Below are positions 8,293 to 18,300 of a stretch of 35,796 bases of DNA, one piece after another (positions within the stretch are counted from its first letter, which is position 1; every line of letters begins with the position of its first letter). The notes below the pieces were generated by a model that saw nothing but the letters and a program-made list of their open reading frames with translations, did not search any database and was not told the origin of the DNA. A program made the translations under genes and the position numbers. The stretch is from an uncultured Clostridia bacterium (GTDB taxonomy: Bacteria; Bacillota; Clostridia; Christensenellales; UBA1242): the NCBI GenBank assembly GCA_934754335.1, contig CAKVHY010000014.1, positions 1 to 35,796 of the forward strand. The letters run 5' to 3'.

Positions 8293-8356
8293 ATCAACTA
8301 AAGTTAATTTAGGTGGAAAATTAAAACAAAAATTATAATAAGGGGATAAGGTTTTT

Positions 8357-11300
8357 ATGAACGGTGTATTAAATGTTATTTTAAATGTTATTTTGATGCT
8401 TGCGATTGTTGGTGTGTGTGCATTTATTTTTTCTATTATTATAGATGCTATCATGTGTGCTTCAGATAAGCATAAGGGTGTTTATTTCAATAAGCAAGGT
8501 AGAGATGATGCTCCTGCTAAGAAAAACAACGAGAAGATGATTAAGGAAGAAGATGTTGTGGTATATAGAATTGATGCGCCTAAGGGTGGCGAAGCAGTTA
8601 AGTATACAGATATTGAAGAACCTAAATCAAATCAATTAAAACTTGTTGAAGATGTTAAGGAAGATGATGAGAAAGATGTTGATTTAGCAAAGGCTGATGA
8701 AGAACAAAAGAAACTAGAAGCATTGGCTAAAACAAATAATAATGCGTCTGCTTTCAATTCTGTTTCTAAAGCACCTGAACAAAAGAAAGTTGTTAGTCAA
8801 AACGAAGATTTAACTGAAGAACAATTTGCAAATCTATTAAATGATGTAACAGTTCAAGCAAAGAAAGAACTAAATGATGGTGGAAGACAAAGAGCAGTTG
8901 TTAGACCTCAAAGCGTTATGGCTAGTGCAGAACAAAGTCCTAAGGCAGTGAGGGTTTCTAACGAAACTGATGAATTAAGAGCAGAAATTGCAAAACTTAG
9001 AGAAGAATTAAATGCAAGTAAGGCTGAAGAAGAAAAAGCACAAGACGTTAAGGAAGCAAAGCCTGAAACTAAAGCAGAAAAGAATGATGATGCTTATGCA
9101 AAAATTATTTCTGATCAAATTGAAGATTATAAAAAGCAAATTGAAGAAAAGAATAGAGAAATTGAAGAATTAAAGAACGCTGATAAAGAAAATAGAAAAG
9201 ATTTCAGAAAGGACCATAGATATAATAATGATAATCGTTATAATAGATATGATAATAGAAACAACTATAGAGAAGCGGATAAATTAGATAGAGAGAAGAA
9301 AGAAAGAGAAGATAGAGCAAGAGAGTTAGCAGAGGTTAGAGAGCAATATAATAAAGAATTAAAAGAACTTGAACAAGTAAAACAAGATTGGTACAGAAAA
9401 GAGCAAGAGTTCTATAAAGAAAGACTTGAAAAACAAACTGCAGACTTAGAAAGAGATTTAGACGAATCAAAACAAGCACTTAAAGAAAAAGATAAAGAAA
9501 TTGATGCTTTAAGAAAAGAAACTTTAACTAGAAGTAAGGAAAAAGACGAACTTTATAGATTAAAGAGAGAGTGGCAAGAAAGAGAAGACGAACTTCTATA
9601 TCAACAACGTCAACAAAAATCCGAGAATCAAAGAATTATTGATGATTTGTCAGAAGATTTAGAAAAAGCAAAGAAAGATATTGCAAATAAGAAAAAAGAA
9701 ATTGAAGTATTAAGAAAAGAAAACGAAGATACAACTGCTGAAAAGCAAGAACTTGAAAACTTGAGAAAAGAATGGCAAGAAAGAGAAGATGAAATAGCCA
9801 GAATGCAAAAGGCTCAAGATGAAGCAAATAAGGCAGAAATAGATAAATTAACAAAAGATTTGTCTTTAAGTAAAGAAGAAATTAAATCAAAAGAACAAGA
9901 AATAAACAATCTTCAAAAAGTTAAAGAAGATTATTCAAAAGAGAAGGCTGAGTTAGAGCAGTTAAAACAAGAATGGGCTGAAAAAGAAGCAAACTTAATC
10001 AGACTTCAAGAAGAACAAAGGGAAAATGACCAACAACAAATAGATAAGTTAACAAACGACCTTGTGGCTTCTGTTGATGAAATGGAAGCAAAACAAGCCG
10101 AAATTGAAGACTTAAGAAAGAAACAAGAAGATTATTCTAAAGAAATTGAAGAACTAGAAGCAATGAAAGATGAATGGACAAAGAAAGAAGAAGAGTTGCT
10201 TGCAGTTCAAAACAAACTTCGTGAAGAAGATAAGCAAAAGATAGATGATTTGGTTGCCGAACTTGAAGAAAGTAAGCAAGCAATTGCAGATAAGCAAAAA
10301 GAAAACGAAGAAAAAGAAAATGCTATTAAAGAAAAACAAGCAGAGATAGATAGTCTTAAACAACAAAACGAAGATTATTCAAATCAAATGAAAGAATTAG
10401 AAGCAATGAAAGAAGAATGGGCAGAAAAGGAAGAAGAATTAATTTCTGTTCAAAACAAACAAAATGAAGATAGAAAAGAATTGCTTGAAAGAATCACAGA
10501 TGAATTGAATGAATCAAAAGCAGAAATCGCTGAAAAAGAAAAAGAAATTGAAGATTTAAAGAAACAACAAGAAGATTACACTAAGCAACAAGAAGAACTA
10601 AATAAACTTCAAGAAGATTTAAAGAACAGAGAAGAAGAATTAAATCAAATTAGAAAAGACCAAAAAGCAACTCGTCTTGAAATGAAAGCAGGGGATAACC
10701 AAAGCGATAAGTTCAGAAAGATTGCTGAAATGAATGCAAGACTTGCAAAGATTATGAGAGATACTTCAAAACTTGAAAAAACAAATGCAGAAAAAGCAAG
10801 TGAAGCAAAAGTCCAAATTGAAGTTCAAAAAGTGGAAGCAGAAAAGGTTAGAGAATTAAATCAAGCAAAAGAAAAACTTGCTAGAGAAGTTCGAGAAGCA
10901 AAAGAAAGAATGCAAAAACAAATTGAAGATTCTCAAAGACAAGCCGAAGAAATTGAAAGAAGAAGTGCAAGACAAAAATCTGCAGTTGAAAGATTAAATA
11001 ATAGTATTCTAACATTAAAAACTTTTGAAGCACCTGTTAAAACAACAAATGGCGTGGAATATACTCAAACGGTTAAAAGAACTAAAGAAACAACAGAAGT
11101 TGAAAGTTCAGCTCCTTCAAAAAAAAAACAAATAGATAACGATGCTCCAGATGAAATAATCGAAGCAAAAAAGGAAACTAAGTTCCTTCCTGTGTATGAG
11201 CAAAGTTATTATGAACATAGGTTGCAACTTTTAACAAGCGAACTTCAAGATGCTGAGAAAGAATTAGCAACTATTAAGAAAGATTATATGCCAATTGTTA

Positions 11301-11623
11301 GATTACAAAAAGCATATGAAAGAGATGTTAAGAAATTAGATAAGCAGGAAGTTACTGTTGCAAAACAAAAGATTGCTCTATATGGCGTTAGAAACAATGG
11401 AAAAATTGCTGACGCTAAAAAAGAGAAATTAGAAGTTGCTCAAAAAGATTTGGATCAATTAAGAGATGTTGTTGCATCTAGCAAAGCATATCTTGATGCA
11501 AATAAAAAGAGATTGCCAGATTTGGAAAGAAATTATCAGTTGGCAGAAAAGCATATTGCTAGACTTCATGATGATATTGCAGTAACTCAAAAAGCGATTA
11601 ATTATTTCAATAAAAAACATTAA
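8357..11623 (+). CDS. Membrane-anchored long coiled-coil protein with tandem 67-residue repeats
   Basis: No named family recognised. One hydrophobic helix (residues 3-30) opens the 1088-residue protein and is followed by a low-complexity Lys/Glu/Ala-rich linker, a short Arg/Asn/Tyr-rich patch (near 290-312), then almost continuous coiled coil. Residues 336-745 hold six tandem repeats, mostly exactly 67 residues, each opening with a x-E-L-x-x-[LM]-[KR]-x-E-W motif. The C-terminal 160 residues form a separate helical region with no Trp repeat. A single TM with almost no outside segment suggests that the coil is cytoplasmic, but topology is uncertain. The RBS ATAAGG lies 5 nt before the ATG. Upstream is tmRNA, with TATAAT at 8334-8339 as a possible -10 lacking a clear -35. 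It may be a cell-shape or division scaffold; this is only a guess. Confidence 0.85.
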   Translation: MNGVLNVILNVILMLAIVGVCAFIFSIIIDAIMCASDKHKGVYFNKQGRDDAPAKKNNEKMIKEEDVVVYRIDAPKGGEAVKYTDIEEPKSNQLKLVEDVKEDDEKDVDLAKADEEQKKLEALAKTNNNASAFNSVSKAPEQKKVVSQNEDLTEEQFANLLNDVTVQAKKELNDGGRQRAVVRPQSVMASAEQSPKAVRVSNETDELRAEIAKLREELNASKAEEEKAQDVKEAKPETKAEKNDDAYAKIISDQIEDYKKQIEEKNREIEELKNADKENRKDFRKDHRYNNDNRYNRYDNRNNYREADKLDREKKEREDRARELAEVREQYNKELKELEQVKQDWYRKEQEFYKERLEKQTADLERDLDESKQALKEKDKEIDALRKETLTRSKEKDELYRLKREWQEREDELLYQQRQQKSENQRIIDDLSEDLEKAKKDIANKKKEIEVLRKENEDTTAEKQELENLRKEWQEREDEIARMQKAQDEANKAEIDKLTKDLSLSKEEIKSKEQEINNLQKVKEDYSKEKAELEQLKQEWAEKEANLIRLQEEQRENDQQQIDKLTNDLVASVDEMEAKQAEIEDLRKKQEDYSKEIEELEAMKDEWTKKEEELLAVQNKLREEDKQKIDDLVAELEESKQAIADKQKENEEKENAIKEKQAEIDSLKQQNEDYSNQMKELEAMKEEWAEKEEELISVQNKQNEDRKELLERITDELNESKAEIAEKEKEIEDLKKQQEDYTKQQEELNKLQEDLKNREEELNQIRKDQKATRLEMKAGDNQSDKFRKIAEMNARLAKIMRDTSKLEKTNAEKASEAKVQIEVQKVEAEKVRELNQAKEKLAREVREAKERMQKQIEDSQRQAEEIERRSARQKSAVERLNNSILTLKTFEAPVKTTNGVEYTQTVKRTKETTEVESSAPSKKKQIDNDAPDEIIEAKKETKFLPVYEQSYYEHRLQLLTSELQDAEKELATIKKDYMPIVRLQKAYERDVKKLDKQEVTVAKQKIALYGVRNNGKIADAKKEKLEVAQKDLDQLRDVVASSKAYLDANKKRLPDLERNYQLAEKHIARLHDDIAVTQKAINYFNKKH
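9362..10591 (+). repeat. Six tandem coiled-coil coding repeats (201-bp unit)
   Basis: Repeat units start at residues about 336, 397, 464, 531, 598 and 679. Units 2, 3, 4 and 6 are 67 residues, the first is about 61, and the fifth is 81 through a two-heptad insertion. The motif E-W recurs at residue 9-10 of every unit. The DNA has diverged more than the protein pattern. Confidence 0.8.
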
Positions 11624-11629
11624 AATAAA

Positions 11630-11657
11630 TGAAGTGACCCCTGCGGGGGTCACTTCA
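11630..11657. terminator. GC-rich hairpin after the coiled-coil gene
   Basis: TGAAGTGACCCC / GGGGTCACTTCA forms a perfect 12-bp stem with loop TGCG, six bases after the stop. No T run follows on the plus strand (ATTATAGGG follows), so it may be an RNA 3' end stabiliser or a terminator working without a U tract. On the minus strand it is followed by TTTATTTTA. Confidence 0.6.
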
Positions 11658-11827
11658 TTATAGGGTTAAATGGTTTTTTTAGCATTTATAAATATTACAA
11701 ATCCTAGTATTATGCAAGCCTAAATTTTTTTTAAAATTTTTCATTATTTTTAATATTATGCAAATTGTTAAATATGTCTAAATTTAGGCATATTTTTCCT
11801 TTTAAAATAGGTTATAGACATAAAAAA
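11658..11827. other. Non-coding spacer with an inverted repeat
   Basis: No gene seen. At 11770-11797 there is an imperfect palindrome AAATATGTC...GGCATATTT followed on the plus strand by a T-rich stretch, which could act as a backup plus-strand terminator facing the SRP RNA gene. The rest is A/T runs. Confidence 0.4.
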
Positions 11828-12096
11828 ATCGTGCAACTAATTCCGACGCTGTTACAATAACCAATTATTAATAACTGACTCATCTAAAGTTTCCTTATGG
11901 CACATACTTACATCTACTTAATGATGCTTCCTTCCGGACCTGACATGGTTCATAGCAAAGCATTGCATAAGACCTTAAAATCAACACCAATTAATAATAA
12001 TTAAATTATTAAACTATCACGCCTCGATTAGTATTCGACCCCGCTATAGTTGGTTTCGGGTTACAGGGCACAACTGGCTCCCCATCTAGCACGATA
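11828..12096 (-). ncRNA. ffs: Signal recognition particle RNA, large Bacillus/Clostridium type
   Basis: Read on the minus strand, it contains the universal SRP54-binding hairpin ATGTCAGGTCCGGAAGGAAG (within 11920-11946) and the Alu-domain sequence GTGCTAGATGGGGAG...TGCCCTGTAACCCG...CTATAGCGGGG near its 5' end. Both match my memory of the Bacillus subtilis scr RNA. Ends ATCGTGC and GCACGAT pair, and a T7 run follows the 3' end (11822-11828), serving as terminator. The length of about 269 nt is that of the Firmicutes large SRP RNA. It scaffolds Ffh for co-translational membrane targeting. Confidence 0.96.
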
Positions 12097-12101
12097 TATA
12101 A

Positions 12102-12130
12102 ATTATAACATACAAATTAAAATAAATCAA
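12102..12130 (-). promoter_or_regulatory. Promoter of SRP RNA
   Basis: On the minus strand TTGATT (12130-12125), 17-bp spacer, TATAAT (12107-12102). The predicted start at about 12095 agrees with the 5' end inferred from end pairing. Confidence 0.88.
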
Positions 12131-12235
12131 GTTTTTTATTCTCTACAATTTATTTTTTTAATAATTTCGTTAAATTTTGCAAAATTAAAATATTTATAAT
12201 TTGATAAAAAACATCAAACAAAAATCCTTTTTGTT

Positions 12236-12263
12236 TTGAAATTTTACTATATATTGTTATAAT
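12236..12263 (+). promoter_or_regulatory. Promoter of the giant surface protease operon
   Basis: TTGAAA at 12236-12241, 16-bp spacer, TATAAT at 12258-12263. A perfect inverted repeat AAACAAAAA-TCC-TTTTTGTTT (12216-12236) abuts and overlaps the -35 and could be an operator or a stray minus-strand terminator. Confidence 0.75.
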
Positions 12264-12319
12264 AAGTATATATTAAATACATAAAATAAACTTGAGAAAT
12301 AAATTAGGGATTTAGAAAA

Positions 12320-15300
12320 GTGAAAAATTGGAAAATATTTATTAGTTGTATAGTTTGTTTAATGCTATTTGCGGGTGGCATAATTTTTATGCAACTTGGA
12401 AAAACTTCTTTACCTTTTGAATCTAAGGAAATTTCTATTGCTGAAGATTATAATCCAAGTAATGATGCGGAAGTTAATTATGGCGTAACCCCAAGAAATT
12501 TTGTACCGTTAACGGACGAATTTTATGAAAATGCAAAAAATATAAACGAGGCAACGTTGCCTTCTTCATACGACTTGAAAGATTACATAAAAATTGATGT
12601 TGAAAACCAGATGGGTTATGGTATTTGTTATAGTTTCTCAACTATGTCTGCACTTGAAACTACAATCTTAAAAAACTATGGCGAGTATTATAATTTTAGT
12701 GCAATACATCTTCCATATTATCTTCAACTTTCTTCAGGTGCAACTACTATAAATTTAAATGGCGGAAACTTTTCTAATGCCACGGATTATTTAAAAGCAA
12801 CTAGTCCGGCTTTAGATATAGAGATGCCATATCCCCAAAATGCAGGTTATCCATCTGAATCAGGAGCGTATGGCACTAAGGTTTCAGATCTTCATTATTC
12901 AAGTATTTCATCTTCTCTAAAATCTAGCATTTTAAGTACGAGCCAAACTATAAACGCATCAAATGCGGGAATAGATTTCCCAACAATCACCGGTGATTTT
13001 AAAAAAGATTCAGCAAATGCGTCCACGGTTTTAGCTTATAGAAAAGCAATAAAAAATCATATTATTAATAATGGTGCGATTTTTTCTAGTTTTTATGTTG
13101 ATGCCGGGGCTTCTAGTTCAAAAAACTCCGCATATTATTCGTCATTAAATCATGCATATTATTTCAATGGCGATATAGAAACAAATGTAAATCATGCTGT
13201 AACAATCGTTGGTTGGGACGATACATATTCAAAGAACAATTTCCGTACCACTCCTTCAAGTGACGGAGCATATATAGTTTTAAATTCATGGGGCGATTCA
13301 TGGGGTGAGAACGGTTACTTCTATATAAGTTATGAAGACTATTTTATCGAATCTAGTTTGAGTGGATTTCTTGCTAGTGAAATCGAACTTGGAAACTCCA
13401 CCAATGTGATTGAAAATGATGCACTATATCCGGTTTATTCATCGGTAGAAAATTCTGCAAGTGGACTTAGTTCTTTTACTGAGAGTGTTTCAGTAAATGT
13501 TAGTGCAAATAATGAAAAATATATCACTTCAATGTTTGTTCCAATTGTTAATTATGAAAACGCAGTTTCGATTAGTTATAAATTTATAAATTCCGATTCT
13601 GTTCAAGTTAGCGACTTCTCTAGCGGATTAACAACAATTGCAACAAATCATAAATTTGAAGACCCAAGTTATTATTTCAAAACAACTTATTCTGAAGAAA
13701 TTGAATTGGGAAATCCGATCTATATTCCAAGTGGTGCAAAACGTATATTATTGAAGTTGAATTATACAAGTAATGAAAACGATGTTAAGTTCTTCCTTAG
13801 GGGGGCTTTGGCTGGAGATTCTACTATCGTTCAATTACATCAAATGATTGCTAATCAGAATTCATCATATCCATTGCAAACTTCTAATGGATATGATTGG
13901 ATTGTTGATGTTAAGTTGGCTGTTTCAGATAATAAAAACAATAATATAGTTTCAAATCCTTTAAATGATTCAACAACTTCAAATTATATAGATTATTCTA
14001 ATTCAAGCAGGGGAACAAGTATTTATATTCCTGTTGGCTTAAAATCTTCAGGCACTGGGAATGAATACACTGTTGATTTATATAAACTAGGCAAATTTTC
14101 CAAGACTAAAGTTTCTTCAGGTTTTGAAGTTAAGTCTAATATAATCAATCCAACATTCTTAGATTCAAAGAAAAATATAAATATGCAGAATGTTTATGTG
14201 GAACTAAATAAAGGATTTGCAAACGGAGAATATTTGCTACAAGTTTCTAATGGTGAACATAATATTCAAAAATATTTTAATTTGGTAAGTGGAACTTCGA
14301 AACCAATTTTTACGATTACATACACAAACACTGAAAGTGTTGAAAACGATAATCCAACAAAGTTTTATGCAGGCTGGAAAAATGTTTATATTTCTCCGTT
14401 AGGCGATAATGGGTCAATTAAATTCTCTTGTTGGAAAAATAATGAAGTTACAACTAATGCAATTTCCACAACTGAAATTTCCGAAGATATCGTTTTAAAT
14501 GCAGTTTGGGAATCAAATTTTTCAATTTCATTAGGTGGAAATATTACAAAAGATTACAATGGATTAGATACAAGCATTACAGTAACCGAACTTGAAAACA
14601 CTTATGTGCAAGGTACGGACTACAATAAAATCGAATATAAATGGTTTAAAGATGGCGTAGAGAAAAAGGAATATACAGGTGCTTCAATTAGTGTTAAAAC
14701 TGTTGAAGATTCAGGAACTTATAAATGTATTTGTTATTTATATCTTGATACACAATTGGTTGCACAAGCAGAAGCCTCTATGGTTCTTACAATCAATCCA
14801 ACCTTAAAGGTTTCTCTTGGAGAAAATATTTCAAAAACTTACGATGGTGAAAGTTCAATAATATCTGTTAGTGAAACTGAAAATACTTATATTAATGGCA
14901 CACATTATAATAATGTTGTAATAAAATGGTATAAAAATAGTGCGGAAATAACTAATGCTATAAATAAAAATTCTATTGAGGTAAAGAACTTTGAAGATTC
15001 TGGTGAGTATGTATGCGAATATTATTTGTACTTAGATGAAACATCAGTTGGTTCTGCTAGTGCGAGTGTAACTGTTTCTATTAATAAAAAGGAATTAACA
15101 GTTTCGCCAACAAAAGATTATTCAAAAACATATGGTGAAGAAAATCCATTAATGGATAGTTTTGATTATGATGGTGTGGTTACTGGTGAAACTCCTTACA
15201 TAACTGGAACATTAGGCAGAAATAGTTCAAGTGAAGATGCTGGCACATATATCTTAACGAAGGGAACTATAGAATTAGCAGATAAAGTCAATTTTGTTGC

Positions 15301-18300
15301 ATCAAACTATACATTGAAATTCAAGAACGAAGCAAATCATAGCCTAACAATTAATCCTGCAAAAGCAATTGTTTCAATAACAAAATCTGTTAAAGAAAAT
15401 GATATATATTATCTAACAAAAGAATATGGTGCTGATGAACCAACAATCAATATTGAAACGGACTTGGCAGTTGAAGGGCTAAAAAATAACGAAACAGCAA
15501 GGTTTACAGGTAAGTTAACTAGGACTGAAGGCGAAGATATTGGTGAATATTTATATAACCTTGGAGATTTGAAACTTTATCAGACAAGTTCTTCTTCAAA
15601 TGTTGCAAAGCCAAAGAATTATACTTTAGTTTTAGCGGAAACAAAATTAAGAATAAGTAAGAAAGATATTTCATTTAATTTGCTTACTCTAGATAATTCT
15701 AAATATGTAGAACCATTTAAATATAATGGAAGCGAGCAAGGTGTTAAAATTGGAGTTTTGGGTGCGTTAGAAGATTTGCAACTTACATATAGTGCTGATT
15801 CCAAGTTGAAAGCCACAAATGCAGGAAATTATGTGGTTAAGATTATAGGGGTTGATAGTGAAAACTATAACTTAATCGGAACGCTTGAATTTGCTTGGGA
15901 AATTAGTAAGATAGATCCAGTTTTAAATAAGCCAACTAATCTAGAAGCATATTATGGCGATACGTTAGCCAATGTGAAGTTAAATTCAAACCCAGGATTT
16001 ACTTGGGAAGATGAAAGTTTGAGCGTTGGTGATGCGGGTGAGAATAAGCAATTTAATGCCACATTTACACCTGCTGATACAACAAACTATAATGTATTGC
16101 AAATCACGTTATCTGTGACTGTAAAACCAAAAGATATTACAATCACTCCTTCAAGTGACTTATATAAAGTTTATGACGGAACAGTGTCGTATCCAAAAAT
16201 TACATATATTTATAATATTTCAGCAGTTATTAATGATGATGAGATTGGGTTTGATGGCGGATTGGCATTAAAAGACATAACTAAAAATGTAGGATTTTAT
16301 GAAATTATATTAGGTTCATTAAAGATAAAGAATAAGAATTATAATGCTGTTTTATCTAATGAAGCGAAATATTTTGAAATAAAAGCACTCGAAATTAATG
16401 TTTCATTTGAAGGTTATGTTGATTTATCATTTGATGCATTAGAAAAAGAAATCACTTATAAGATAACCAATAAATTTCAATCAGATAATATTTATTTAAG
16501 TTTTCAAAATTTATCTGGTAAAAGTGAAGCAGATTTATCTAATAATAAAATCAAAGTTATAAATCAAGGTTTGTATGGCGTAAAGGTTGTTGAAATATTA
16601 GGAGACGATAAGGATAATTATATTCTTCCAAGCGAAGAAATATCTTTAGAATTTGAAGTTCTAAAAGCCACAATCTGGGTTACACCCGAATCAAATCAAA
16701 GTAAAACTTATGGAGAGATTGACCCTAGTTTAACATTTGAAATGAAGGGTGCATTGAATGGTGAAACCCCACTATCTAGTGGTTCACTTAATAGAACTGA
16801 AGGTGAGAACGCTGGCGAGTATGCGATAAATTTAGGTTCATTAAAATTAGAAGATAATGGAAACTTTAAAGCGGAAAACTATGAGTTAAAACTTGTAACT
16901 GAAGTGGTGTATTTCACAATCTTAAGAAAAACGGTTGTTATAAGTGCAATTGTTAATAGCGGTTTGAATAAGTTGTATGACTCCACAAATTCCTTTACTC
17001 TATCTTTGAGTACTATTGCAAATGGTGTTCATTATTCTGTTGCTGGCATTCTAAACGCCGATTCATCTCAAGTTGAAGTCACGGTCCAATCAGCAGTTTA
17101 TGAAAACCCTAATGTGATTCCAGATAATAGTTTGAATGTAACATTTAAATTGGCTGGAAGTAAGGCAAGCAATTATGAATTAGAATTTGATAGTTATAAA
17201 CTATGTGGCAAGATTGAGCCAAAAGATATTTATGCAAAGTTCCAAGCAAAGAACAGGGCATATGATGGAACTAATAATATAGACATTGAGTTTAAAAGTT
17301 TAGTTGCTAGCGGATTATCTGATACAGTTCATTCGGGGCAAGTTGACTTGAAGGTAAAACCAACTAAAGCCACAATTAGCAATGCAAGTGTTGGCAAATA
17401 TAAGTATGGAAATTATGAAAAGAAAATTAATGAATTGAATTTGGAGTTGAAATCTAAGAGTAGTACTTTTGATTATACTCAAAACTATAATTTGTTAATT
17501 TCCGACTTTGAAGTAAATATCACAGCAAAGATAATCTTAAGCAATGAGGTGATGGTTGAGCATCAAGAATTTATATATAATGCCACAAATCAACTAGACC
17601 AAATAAAACCATATTTTATAGGCGTTGACGGAAATAAAGTTCTATTAAATTATAGTGTTTCAGATGGTTCAATATTTAAAGATAGTGGACAATATAAAAT
17701 CGATTTAAGAATTGAGAATGCAAATTCAAATTATGAGTTGGCAAACGATGCAAAATCTATTAGTTTAACTATTGAGAAGGCTAGTTTAACTTTAAATTTC
17801 GAAAATAATATAATAAGTTTTGAAAGAGAGTTTGATGGAACAAACTATATTGACGTAAATTATGAGTCATTAAATGGTGTGATTGGGTCAGACAATGTAC
17901 ACTTAGTAACAATCCCTAAAAAGTTGGTGGCAAATTCAAGTAATGTTGGAATTTATTCAATAAGCGAAAACAATTTAAAATTCTATAGCAATAGTGGAGA
18001 ACTTAATTTAGAATTAACTGGTTTGCAATCTAAAAATTATATGTTAGATGTAAGCAATATTCAATTTGAAATTAAACAGAAAAAAGTTCAAGCAGAAAGA
18101 GTGGAATGGAAATTTGATTCGCTAGATTTGATTGAAAAAGATAATCAAATTATGGTTGATTTCAATGGTCAGAATATGAGTTCTTTACTAAGAGCATGTT
18201 TTGAATATAATGGAACTACGTATTTTTTAAATCTTGAAGAAGTTGATGGCAAAACCATTAAAGATGCTGGAGTTTATCACTTGCATGCTCAGGCAGAACA

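Noticed and set aside
7925..8454. Three minus-strand ORFs of 61-69 codons across tmRNA
   Set aside because: They run through the tmRNA gene and its flanks, have no RBS, and encode no recognisable protein.
9636..10366. Minus-strand Leu/Phe-rich ORFs inside the coiled-coil gene
   Set aside because: Leu/Phe runs are simply the complement of GAA/AAA-rich coiled-coil codons.
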